Translations under genes and position numbers: made by a program
The notes under the pieces: generated by a model
Database searches by the model: none
Told to the model about the DNA's origin: nothing
The model's input: the letters and a program-made list of their open reading frames with translations, nothing else
In this document: in pieces, positions 28,704 through 36,432 of the stretch
Layout of the letters: each line of letters opens with the position of its first letter
How positions within the stretch are numbered: the stretch's first letter is position 1
Assembly (NCBI RefSeq): GCF_001483135.1
Contig: NZ_LNAL01000002.1
Location: 25,312 to 89,311 of the forward strand
Direction of reading: 5' to 3'
DNA: 64,000 nt
Source of the DNA: Solirubrum puertoriconensis
Lineage (GTDB): Bacteria; Bacteroidota; Bacteroidia; Cytophagales; Hymenobacteraceae

Positions 28704-28721
28704 CTTCTTTCTATGCAAGCC

Positions 28722-29165
28722 CTACTGCAACGGAATGCCGAAAGCCTTGGCCATTACCAGCGGATTGAAGTACTCGGTGTACTCCACGATGCGCCCATCC
28801 TGTAGGCGGAAGGTGCCGAGGTAATCGTTCTCGTACTTGCCGCCCGCTTTGATGTCGATTTCGCCGCGGAACTGCACGAAGAGAAAATTGGGGTCGTCGG
28901 TGGCGTAGATGGTGCGAGGGAAGCGCATTTGCCCAAACTGCTGCGGCAACGAGCTATACTGCCGGTAAATGGCCTCGCTGCCATCGAAGCTGGGTGGGAA
29001 GCCCGCAGGCACGTATGGATTGAGCTGCCGGCCGTGTTCGGCGAATACTTCGCGCAGCAACTCAAATTGCTGCGTTTCGAGGGCCGTGAAGAAGGTATCG
29101 ACTACGTGCTTGTTGCGCTGTACCAACTCCGTATCGGCGGTGAGTAGTTCGGCTTGCGTTTCCAT
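28722..29165 (-). CDS. NTF2-like (SnoaL-type) protein 1
   Basis: 147 residues without signal peptide. The pattern LVQRNKHVVDTFFTALETQQFELLREVFAEH, then NPYVPAGFPPSF, a central acidic strand and a final RIVEYTEYFNPL matches the SnoaL-like branch of the NTF2 cone fold (a small ligand-binding or isomerase-like pocket). Members act on diverse small organics, so no substrate can be named. It is last of a co-directional set with another NTF2-like protein, an alpha/beta hydrolase and an AraC regulator, 43 bp after its neighbour. Confidence 0.85.
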   Translation of the reverse strand: METQAELLTADTELVQRNKHVVDTFFTALETQQFELLREVFAEHGRQLNPYVPAGFPPSFDGSEAIYRQYSSLPQQFGQMRFPRTIYATDDPNFLFVQFRGEIDIKAGGKYENDYLGTFRLQDGRIVEYTEYFNPLVMAKAFGIPLQ

Positions 29166-29208
29166 AAGACTGGTTCAAGTGATGAAATTAAGTGTTAGGG
29201 GGCGGGTC

Positions 29209-29676
29209 CTATCCCAGTAGTGGAACGGCCTGTTTAGCCCGCTCGATGGCCAGCTTCGGTAGCTCTAGGTTGCCGTCCTGATACTTGAAGTTGAAAGTCA
29301 TCTGATCTGCTTTCCAAGTGTCGCCCAAGCGCACCAGATGCAAGTGGTAAGTGCCTACCACTGTCCACACGCTACCGCCAATGGGCTGCGGCAGATAGTG
29401 CGTGGCCGTGCCGTAGCAGAACACAGTGGCTTCGTCGGCGCTGAGCTGCACGTCGAAATTGCCGAGCTGGTGGTGGGTGTGCTCGAAGCCGGGCAGTATA
29501 CCCTGCCAGCTTTCTACGACTTGCGCGGGCGTGAGCGTAGCTGGTTCGCCACCGCTCATGGAGCTGTAATCGAGCAGTACTTCCGGCGCGAAAGCAGCTT
29601 GCACGCGATTCCAGTCGTGTTCATCGGCCCCGATAAAGATGTCCAGAGTGGTTGTGGTAACGGCGGCGGTACTCAT
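29209..29676 (-). CDS. NTF2-like (SnoaL-type) protein 2
   Basis: 155 residues, soluble. An NTF2-fold protein: LDIFIGADEHDWNRVQAAFA, LLDYSSMSGGEPATLTPAQVVESW, HHQLGNFDVQL, YGTATHYL and a final W/F-rich strand (WKADQMTFNFKYQDGN). The MSGG loop after the DY pair is common in the SnoaL_4/DUF4440-related group. It is not closely similar to the neighbouring NTF2-like protein, so not a recent duplicate. Probably co-transcribed with the alpha/beta hydrolase upstream. Confidence 0.85.
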   Translation of the reverse strand: MSTAAVTTTTLDIFIGADEHDWNRVQAAFAPEVLLDYSSMSGGEPATLTPAQVVESWQGILPGFEHTHHQLGNFDVQLSADEATVFCYGTATHYLPQPIGGSVWTVVGTYHLHLVRLGDTWKADQMTFNFKYQDGNLELPKLAIERAKQAVPLLG

Positions 29677-29751
29677 AAGAGAAATGATTGACGGCTGGCT
29701 TTGGCAAAGTTTTGCAATTGGGGAAGGCAGCTTCCGCGGCGTTCGGGCCGG

Positions 29752-30693
29752 CTACGTCAACACCGCCTCGGGATGCAGCACGCGCTTATAGTGGTCGGTG
29801 ATAATGCGAGCAGAGCGGTGCACGTAAGGTTCTTGGTCGTAGAACTGAGTATGCTCACCAGTGGTCCAGTGCAGGTCTTTCTCGGTGCTGCCCAGCTCCT
29901 CAAAGAAGCGCTTCACGTTCTGCGGCAGGGCCGAGCCGTCGGAATGCACCATCTGTACGGGTACTTTAATGGCCTTGGCTGGGGCTATGGCATCCATGGT
30001 CAGCCATTCGCGCCAGCTCAACACCGCAAATTGATTATGCCAGCTGGGCACGCGTCCCCGTTCGGGATTGGCGTAGTAGTCGATGGGGAAGAACATGGCC
30101 GCGCCGCTGCCTTCGGCAGGGTCGTAGGCGGCTACGTAGTCCATGTCACCAGTTTGCTCGTACTTGGCCTCGGCCTGCTCGGCGAACTTCAGCCGCTGCT
30201 CTACGCCTTCAGCACCGCCGTAGAAAAGGGGCGTAGTATCGGGGTGCTGCAACCAAGCGGCCACTGTGCCCACGGCTTTGATGCGGTCATCTTGCGCTGC
30301 TGCAAAAGCCACTACGCTGGCGCCAGCGCACACGCCCAAGATTCCAATCTGCTCCGGATCTATCACGCCCGCGAGCGTTTGGAGGAAGCTGACGGCGTGG
30401 TGCAGGTCGCGCACTTTGGCTAGGGTCGATTCCAGCTGCCGGGGCTCCCCGCCGCTTTCGCCGTAGAAGCGGAAGTCGAAGGCCAGCGAGGCTAGGCCCT
30501 GTTTCGCAAGTTCGCGGCCGTAGCGGTAGCCAATTTGTTCCTTTACCTGCGTCCAGGGGCCGCACACTACCACGGCCGCCAAGGGCGTACCCGGCTGGTA
30601 CACCGCGGGCAAAAACAAGGTTCCAATCAGCGTTTCGCCTTCGCTGCTGAAGCTGACGGCGTTCGGGCCGGGCTGGTAGTTAAGGATTTGCAT
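29752..30693 (-). CDS. Alpha/beta hydrolase (dienelactone/YcjY-like)
   Basis: 313 residues from ATG 30693 (MQILNYQPGPNAVSF); an ATG eleven codons upstream is less likely. Alpha/beta-hydrolase fold with nucleophile elbow GVCAGASVVAF (G-x-C-x-G): the position normally occupied by Ser is Cys, as in dienelactone hydrolases. The AVVVCGPWTQVKEQ loop and a late catalytic His in WTTGEHTQFYD are visible. Preceded by an AraC regulator and followed by two NTF2-like genes on the same strand, suggesting one inducible pathway for a small organic compound. Confidence 0.85.
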   Translation of the reverse strand: MQILNYQPGPNAVSFSSEGETLIGTLFLPAVYQPGTPLAAVVVCGPWTQVKEQIGYRYGRELAKQGLASLAFDFRFYGESGGEPRQLESTLAKVRDLHHAVSFLQTLAGVIDPEQIGILGVCAGASVVAFAAAQDDRIKAVGTVAAWLQHPDTTPLFYGGAEGVEQRLKFAEQAEAKYEQTGDMDYVAAYDPAEGSGAAMFFPIDYYANPERGRVPSWHNQFAVLSWREWLTMDAIAPAKAIKVPVQMVHSDGSALPQNVKRFFEELGSTEKDLHWTTGEHTQFYDQEPYVHRSARIITDHYKRVLHPEAVLT

Positions 30694-30783
30694 GGGGCTG
30701 ATGCGTTGCGTGAACGAACACTGCAAAGGAGCACCAATCAGCAGCTCGAGGGGTAACGAAAATCAACGCAGCTATGACCGGTT

Positions 30784-31686
30784 TCAACGCACCGCGTGCT
30801 GCCCGCGGAACTGCAGCGGCGTGTGACCGGTATGCTTCTTGAAAAAGCCCACAAAATGGGTCGGCTCGGAGAAATGCAGGCGGTACGCCACTTCTTTCAC
30901 GCTCAGTGTGGTACTGATCAATAAGCTCTTGGCCGAAGTCACGACGGCCTCTTGCACTAGCTGCGAGGCCGTTTTGCCGGTAATGCGCTTGGCTACGGTG
31001 TTCAGGTGGTTGGGGTGGATGCAGAGCTGCTCGGCGTAATACGACGGCGACCGGACGGCCTCGGAGCCGGCACTCTCGGCCAAGTTGCGCCCCAGCAGTT
31101 GCTGCAGGCGGGCAATGAGCTGCACGTCGGCGGCGCGGTTTTCCTGGGTGCGCGGCTCGGCCGGGTGCAGGCGGCTAAACTGCCGGCGCACGTGCAGCAG
31201 GAGCAGGTGCGCATACCCAACCAATAGAGCATGCTGATCGGCGTAATCGGCGTGGTATTCGGTCCAGAGCTGCCCAAAAAGTGCATCCAGAAATTGTGCT
31301 TCAGGCGTGGGCACGTGCAGCGGTTCGGTCCTGTCGAGGCATAGAAAAGGAAATTCGGTAAGCAGGTTGGGGCCGGTGGGCAGGCTGCGGGCAAATTCCT
31401 CATCGAACATTATGTACCAACCTTCCCAATCAGACTCAATGTCCCAACCGATAATTTGATAGGGCGTGTTAAAAAACATGTTGGCTTGCACTAGGCGACC
31501 GTTTACCTGCCGGTTGCTGCCTTGCCAGCGTAGCGCAACTGCGTAGAAGGCGTGCCGAAACGGCGGCTGGTGCCGGTTGACGGTGCGCATGTTGTCGGCA
31601 AAACGCCGGATGTCAAAATGCTCGAACCGGGGCACCGGAATATTGATATGGCGGCAATAGCCGCTGAGCGTTGTGACGTGGTGCAT
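30784..31686 (-). CDS. AraC-family transcriptional regulator
   Basis: 300 residues. An N-terminal cupin-like ligand region (HINIPVPRFEHFDIRRFADN; NMFFNTPYQIIGWD) is followed by two helix-turn-helix motifs: IHPNHLNTVAKRITGKTASQ and SVKEVAYRLHFSEPTHFVGFFKKHTGHTPLQFR, the standard AraC/XylS tail. Located directly upstream of, and on the same strand as, an alpha/beta hydrolase and two NTF2-like genes, so it probably controls them. Ligand unknown. Confidence 0.92.
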   Translation of the reverse strand: MHHVTTLSGYCRHINIPVPRFEHFDIRRFADNMRTVNRHQPPFRHAFYAVALRWQGSNRQVNGRLVQANMFFNTPYQIIGWDIESDWEGWYIMFDEEFARSLPTGPNLLTEFPFLCLDRTEPLHVPTPEAQFLDALFGQLWTEYHADYADQHALLVGYAHLLLLHVRRQFSRLHPAEPRTQENRAADVQLIARLQQLLGRNLAESAGSEAVRSPSYYAEQLCIHPNHLNTVAKRITGKTASQLVQEAVVTSAKSLLISTTLSVKEVAYRLHFSEPTHFVGFFKKHTGHTPLQFRGQHAVR

Positions 31687-31739
31687 GCTCCTGTAACCCG
31701 TTCGTCAGCAAAAAGCTTTGGGCGCGGCCCCTAAACGAT

Positions 31740-31768
31740 ACGCTCCCCGCCAGAGCGGCGGGGAGCGT
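31740..31768 (-). terminator. Hairpin after the first M16 peptidase gene
   Basis: A perfect 12-bp GC-rich stem (31740-31751 with 31757-31768), 30 bp past the M16 stop. On the minus strand it is followed by ATCGTTT, a weak T-run. Confidence 0.55.
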
Positions 31769-31797
31769 GAAACAAACAGCCGGAGCAGCCCGCCGGG

Positions 31798-33201
31798 CTA
31801 CAGTGCCTTCTTGCGCGTGGCCTGAAATTTCTTGATCTGCGGATCGATAACCTTTTTGTCGCCCACTACCACAATGGTCATCGACTCGGGCCGGATGTAC
31901 TTGCGTACGGTTTCGCTGACTTGCTGCGGCGTAACGGCGTAGGTGTTCTTCACCTGATCGGTGAGGTACGAATCAGGTAAGCCGTGCAGGTCGAGGAAGT
32001 TAAGCTGGTTGATGATGCCGCCGGGGTTGGAGTTGCGCAGGACGAACAAGCCGGCTTCGTAGTTCTGGATGCCTTTCAGCTCGTCTTCGCTGGGGGCTTG
32101 CTTCTGCAGCCGCTCAATCTCGTACACGATTTCCTTGAGCGAGTTGCCGGTTTCCTGAGTGGTTACGTCGGCGCTCTGGGCCCACTCGCCCGTGCGGTAC
32201 CGCGGCGAAATGTAGCTGTAGGGCGAGTAGGTATAGCCTTTATCCTCCCGAATGTTGCGCGTAACGCGCGAGCCAAACGAGCCGCCCAACAGCGAGTTGG
32301 TTACGCGCAGGCGTAGGTAGTCGGGGTTGGTAGGGTCGATAACCGGTAGGCCCATTATGATGGTTGATTGCGGCGCGCCGGGACGGTCTTGGGTCATGAT
32401 CTGGCCGCGCGTCACGGCCTTGGCCAGCGGGATACTTGGCGCCGGGCCTTGTTGCCACGGGCTGAACGCCTGGGTAATGGCCTTGCGCATGGCCGCGCCA
32501 TCGAACTTGCCGGCCACGTAGATGTTGCTGCGCTGCGCCCCGTACTGCGATTGGTAGAATGCCTGCACCTGCTCCAGCGTCATCGCGTCAATCTCGGCGT
32601 CGGTGGGGAGCGTGTTGCCGTAGGGGTGGTTGGGGTACATGGCCTTCAAAAACTTCTGCTGGGCCTGGGTGCTGGGCTGGGCGCGCATCAGGGCCACTTG
32701 CCGCTTAAAGTCAGTTTTGAGGCGCGGCAGTTCGGAGGCGGGCAAGGTGGGGTGCTGCACCATTTCGGCCAGCAGGTTTACCAGCTCCGGCCCAAACTCC
32801 GACAGCGACGAGGCCCAAATCATGGTTTGGTTTGGCCCGACGCTAACATCAAGCGAGCCGCCCATGCGGGCCACCTTTTCGGCCATTTCCTGCGCCGACA
32901 TCGAGCGGGTGCCTTCGCGCAGCATGCGCCCGAGCAAATCGGCAATGCCCGTTTGGCCGGCCGGCTCGTGCACGTTGCCGGCCTGCACGGCCAGCGTAAC
33001 GGTTACTTTGGGCACGTTGCCGTAGGGCACCAGCGTGGCCTGCATGCCGTTGTCGAGCTTAAACTCTTCCTTGGCGGGCAGGGAAAAGTCTTTGGGCGTA
33101 CCGCCTTCGGGCGGGGTTTGCTTTTTGGGCTGCTCCTGCGCCTGCGCGTGCGTGGCCAACAGCAGGGCTGCACCGAGTAATCCTAGGTATAGTGATTTCA
33201 T
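31798..33201 (-). CDS. M16 peptidase-like protein, non-catalytic subunit
   Basis: 467 residues with a Sec signal (LGLLGAALLLATHAQAQ). Two M16 half-domains are present, but the HxxEH zinc motif is absent: its place reads ADLLGRMLREGTRS, so this is the inactive partner. The R and Y residues of the partner signature occur late (GSFGSRVTRNIREDKGYTYS), as in non-catalytic chains of two-chain M16 peptidases. It follows the active chain gene on the same strand. Periplasmic role in peptide degradation inferred. Confidence 0.92.
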   Translation of the reverse strand: MKSLYLGLLGAALLLATHAQAQEQPKKQTPPEGGTPKDFSLPAKEEFKLDNGMQATLVPYGNVPKVTVTLAVQAGNVHEPAGQTGIADLLGRMLREGTRSMSAQEMAEKVARMGGSLDVSVGPNQTMIWASSLSEFGPELVNLLAEMVQHPTLPASELPRLKTDFKRQVALMRAQPSTQAQQKFLKAMYPNHPYGNTLPTDAEIDAMTLEQVQAFYQSQYGAQRSNIYVAGKFDGAAMRKAITQAFSPWQQGPAPSIPLAKAVTRGQIMTQDRPGAPQSTIIMGLPVIDPTNPDYLRLRVTNSLLGGSFGSRVTRNIREDKGYTYSPYSYISPRYRTGEWAQSADVTTQETGNSLKEIVYEIERLQKQAPSEDELKGIQNYEAGLFVLRNSNPGGIINQLNFLDLHGLPDSYLTDQVKNTYAVTPQQVSETVRKYIRPESMTIVVVGDKKVIDPQIKKFQATRKKAL

Positions 33202-33218
33202 GGGATGTTGAGGGGGTG

Positions 33219-33334
33219 TAGCGCGTTAGTAGCGCGGACTTTGTAGTCCGCGTCCTCCGCGCCGTTTGCACGTTCTCGTTTTAAGAAATGTATCTGCGGA
33301 CGCGGACTACAAAGTCCGCGCTACTGACGCGCTA
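33219..33334. repeat. Large inverted repeat with nested palindromes
   Basis: Arms of 37 bp (33219-33255 and 33298-33334) are complementary with one mismatch, around a 42-bp centre. Each arm also holds its own hairpin, GCGGACT-TTGT-AGTCCGC or its complement. It occupies nearly all of the 143-bp gap between the two M16 genes. The form suggests a REP/BIME-like or MITE-like element; no transposase is near. Confidence 0.85.
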
Positions 33335-33344
33335 TTGCCGGGCA

Positions 33345-34802
33345 TCAGCTTTTGGCCAGCGGGTTAATCAGCAGCACAGTGCGATTGGTGGGGCGCAGGT
33401 ACTCCTGAGCGGTTTTCTGCATCAGCTCGGGCGTTACTTTCCGGAACTCCGCCTCCAGGGTATTGATGCGCGCGGGGTTGTTGTCGAACAAGGCAAACGA
33501 GGCCAGCATATCGGCGCGGCCGAAGCCATCGGAGCCGCCCACCTGGTCGTAGAAGCTGGAGCGCATTTTCACCACGGCCAAATCGAGCATGGCGGGCGTA
33601 ACGCCGCCGGGGCGCATCAGCTTGCTGATTTCCTGATCGAGCACGGCCACTACGGAGTCGGCCTTCACGGTTTGATCGTGCGTGAGGTTGCCCATCCAGA
33701 GCATGGGCCCGGCGTAGTTGAACTGGTTGCCTAGGTAGTTGATGCCGCCGCCCACGTTGTCGGTGTAGCCGCGTTTCTGTACCATGGCTTGGTAGAGGCG
33801 GCTGTCGTTGCCCTGCAGCAGCAGCTGATCGAGCAGGATCATGGCGTAGTACTCGGGCGAGTTGCGCTCGGGCATGTGGTAGGCAAAGGCCAGGGCGGGC
33901 TTGTTGGCCAGCTTATCGTCTTTGGTAAAGCGCTGCTCCTTTTCCTGGCGCGGCTCTGCCAGGTCGACTTTCGGAGGCTGCGGGGTGCCGGGTATGGGCG
34001 CGAAGTACTGCTCAATCCAGCGCTTGGCCTGGTCGGGCTCGAAGTCGCCGACCACCACCAGCACCGCGTTGTTGGGGGCGTAATACGTTTTGAAGAACTT
34101 CTGCACGTCGTCGAGCGTGGCGGCGTCGAGGTCTTTCAGGTCGCCGTAGAAGTTGTGCGCGTTGTACCAGTTTTTGTTGGCGTACTGCGGCATATCGAGC
34201 CACGGAAAACCACCGTAGGGCTGGTTGAGCACGTTTACGCGCACTTCGTTTTTCACGACGCCCTGCTGGTTGGTGAGGTTGGCCTGCGTAATGGCCAGCC
34301 CGCGCATGCGGTCGGCTTCGGCCCACAGCATGGTTTCGAGCTTGTGGGCAGGCACCGTTTCGAAGTAGTTGGTGAAATCGAAGCGGGTGGAGCCGTTGAG
34401 CACGCCGCCGTTTTTCTGCACCAACTGAATAAACTCCATTTTGCCTAGGTTCTGCGAACCTTGAAACATCATGTGCTCGAACAGGTGCGCAAAGCCGGTG
34501 CGGTCTTTGGGCTCGTTGCGGAAGCCGATGTTGTAATACGCTGCTACCGTGGCAAGCGGCGCGGTTTTATCGGGCGACAGCACCACCTTCAGCCCGTTGG
34601 GCAAGGTGTAGTAGTCGACGGGGATTTGGTAGGCGGGCGCAGCCTCGGCGGCGGGTGTGGCCGTAGCCGTGGCGGGCGGCGCTGCTTGGGTAGCGGCGGA
34701 GGTGGTTTTTTGGCTGCACGAAGCGGAGGCCAAAGCCAGCAAGCCAGCTGCCCCCAGCACAAGCCAGGAAAGCGGAGTTTTGGCGGGTTGGTACATGGGC
34801 AC
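33345..34802 (-). CDS. M16 zinc peptidase, catalytic subunit, lipoprotein
   Basis: 485 residues. An N-terminal signal ends in a lipobox (LALASASC), so it is lipid-anchored. The zinc motif HLFEHMMFQG (HxxEH) is intact, with the downstream Glu in the conserved helix, so this chain should be active. Paired with a zinc-less M16 chain encoded just downstream. Such pairs degrade oligopeptides in the periplasm. The intergenic repeat may affect transcript stability between the two. Confidence 0.93.
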   Translation of the reverse strand: MPMYQPAKTPLSWLVLGAAGLLALASASCSQKTTSAATQAAPPATATATPAAEAAPAYQIPVDYYTLPNGLKVVLSPDKTAPLATVAAYYNIGFRNEPKDRTGFAHLFEHMMFQGSQNLGKMEFIQLVQKNGGVLNGSTRFDFTNYFETVPAHKLETMLWAEADRMRGLAITQANLTNQQGVVKNEVRVNVLNQPYGGFPWLDMPQYANKNWYNAHNFYGDLKDLDAATLDDVQKFFKTYYAPNNAVLVVVGDFEPDQAKRWIEQYFAPIPGTPQPPKVDLAEPRQEKEQRFTKDDKLANKPALAFAYHMPERNSPEYYAMILLDQLLLQGNDSRLYQAMVQKRGYTDNVGGGINYLGNQFNYAGPMLWMGNLTHDQTVKADSVVAVLDQEISKLMRPGGVTPAMLDLAVVKMRSSFYDQVGGSDGFGRADMLASFALFDNNPARINTLEAEFRKVTPELMQKTAQEYLRPTNRTVLLINPLAKS

Positions 34803-34928
34803 TACTTGGGGTTGAGAGATTGAGCACGAGGCCGTTAAGCTAAAAATATTTCAACTTAATCAAAGCTCCGCCCAGTACTAAGCTGACTTAATGAAGCCGC
34901 GTAGCACTCTGCCCTAGGTGCCCAGTCC

Positions 34929-36266
34929 TTATACCTCCACTTTGAGGGTGGCCGGCTGGCGGGTTATCTCAAACATTTCGCCGTGCGGCACCATGGTTAT
35001 CTGCCCGAATTCCTGAATCATTTGCTTGTAGGATTCACCCACCGGCCTGATGCGACGCTCTAGGTCGTAGAGGCCGCAGGGGTTTACGGTGCCGCGCTTT
35101 TCGGCCAGGGCAATGTCCCAGTCAACTTGGTCGGTAAGCGAGTACCACGTAAAGCCGAGCACGGGCACGCCGTCCTGGCGCATGCGCAGCACGTTCATCC
35201 ACTGCTTCCAAAGCCAGCACTCGGCGTCTTCGGCCTTAAAGGTGTTGGTTTCGGTGTGCATTACGGGCTTGCGGTACCGGTCGTAGTAAGTGCGCGTCAT
35301 GTGGTACCAGCCCAGCACATCCTCGGCCTCGCACCAGCCGCCATCGGGCTTGATGATGCGCTCGTTGCGGCCATAATAGTCGTTGCCCATAATCTGGTGG
35401 CCGGGCGGCTCGCCGGCCATAAACCAGTCGAGCTCCTTGCGCGTGAGGCCGTTATCGAGGCAAAACAGCATCACCTCGGCATCGAGTTGGTGCGCGTACA
35501 GCAAATCGAGCGACAAAAAGCGCAGCTTGTTGCTAAGGCGCACCCAGTCGCTTTCCACCACGCGCGCTTCGTGCAGAAACTCGGCCGACTCGCTCTGCAC
35601 AATTACCGCGTCGGGCCGGCGGTGCACAATTTGCTGCGTGGCCATGATGCTGGCGGCCACGGTGTGCTTCATGGCCGTTACAAACGAGCGGTCGTCCTTG
35701 AGCTGCTCGTTCCAGATGCCGTCGCGAGCCGAGGCGCGGGCCGTCACGTAGATTTCGTTGACGGGCGTGTAGTAGCGCACCCAAGGGTAGCGCTCGGCCA
35801 CGGCGGCGGCGTAGCGCGCAAAATGAACCGGTAGCTCGGGGTTCTGAAAATTGCCAACCCAATCGGGCACGCCAAAATGCAGCAAGTCCAGAATGGGCGT
35901 AATGCCCAGGCGCTTGATTTCGGCCATCACCTGATCGGCAAACTCCCAATCGTAGCGGTCGGGGCCTAGGTGAATTTTGTGGTACGGCAACCCGTAGCGC
36001 AACACCCGCAGGCCCAAGTCCTTCACCAACTGTAAATCCTGCTGCCAATAGTCGTAGTGGCGGCACTCGGCCAGCTGGTCGCGGCGGGTGCGGCCGTTAT
36101 CGATGGTGGGGTTTGAGCACTCGATGCCCGTGGCAAACATAAAGTTGCCAGGCGAACCGGTAGGCAACCCACGCCCATCGTGGCCGCCGGCGCCGCCGTA
36201 CTCGTCGCCGAGGTAAGTACCATCGCCGAACTCCTTGGTAATATGGTCGAGAAAATTGCTGGACAT
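34929..36266 (-). CDS. GH1-like glycoside hydrolase
   Basis: 445 residues, TIM-barrel of glycoside hydrolase family 1 type. The acid/base Glu lies in YTPVNEI (residue 171) and the nucleophile Glu in HTETN (residue 339). Other barrel strands are recognisable (VLRYGLPYHKIHL, GITPILDLLHFGVPDW, VLGFTWYSLTDQVDW). No signal peptide, so cytoplasmic. Sequences of this type form a distinct branch whose substrate is not known to me. It clusters with GMC oxidoreductase, its partner and an SDR on the same strand. Confidence 0.85.
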   Translation of the reverse strand: MSSNFLDHITKEFGDGTYLGDEYGGAGGHDGRGLPTGSPGNFMFATGIECSNPTIDNGRTRRDQLAECRHYDYWQQDLQLVKDLGLRVLRYGLPYHKIHLGPDRYDWEFADQVMAEIKRLGITPILDLLHFGVPDWVGNFQNPELPVHFARYAAAVAERYPWVRYYTPVNEIYVTARASARDGIWNEQLKDDRSFVTAMKHTVAASIMATQQIVHRRPDAVIVQSESAEFLHEARVVESDWVRLSNKLRFLSLDLLYAHQLDAEVMLFCLDNGLTRKELDWFMAGEPPGHQIMGNDYYGRNERIIKPDGGWCEAEDVLGWYHMTRTYYDRYRKPVMHTETNTFKAEDAECWLWKQWMNVLRMRQDGVPVLGFTWYSLTDQVDWDIALAEKRGTVNPCGLYDLERRIRPVGESYKQMIQEFGQITMVPHGEMFEITRQPATLKVEV

Positions 36267-36432
36267 GCGAACGGTGTGGCGTTGGTTATCAGCTTGATAG
36301 AAGCACGGGCGGCTTGCTTTTGTTTGCGCATCCGGGCAAACAAAGCTGCCCTAGGTAGTTTGCGGCCCTGGCCACCTAGAGCACCGCGGCAGCGAGGCCA
36401 GTGCAAACTGCACGCGGCCCTAGGTAGCAAGG

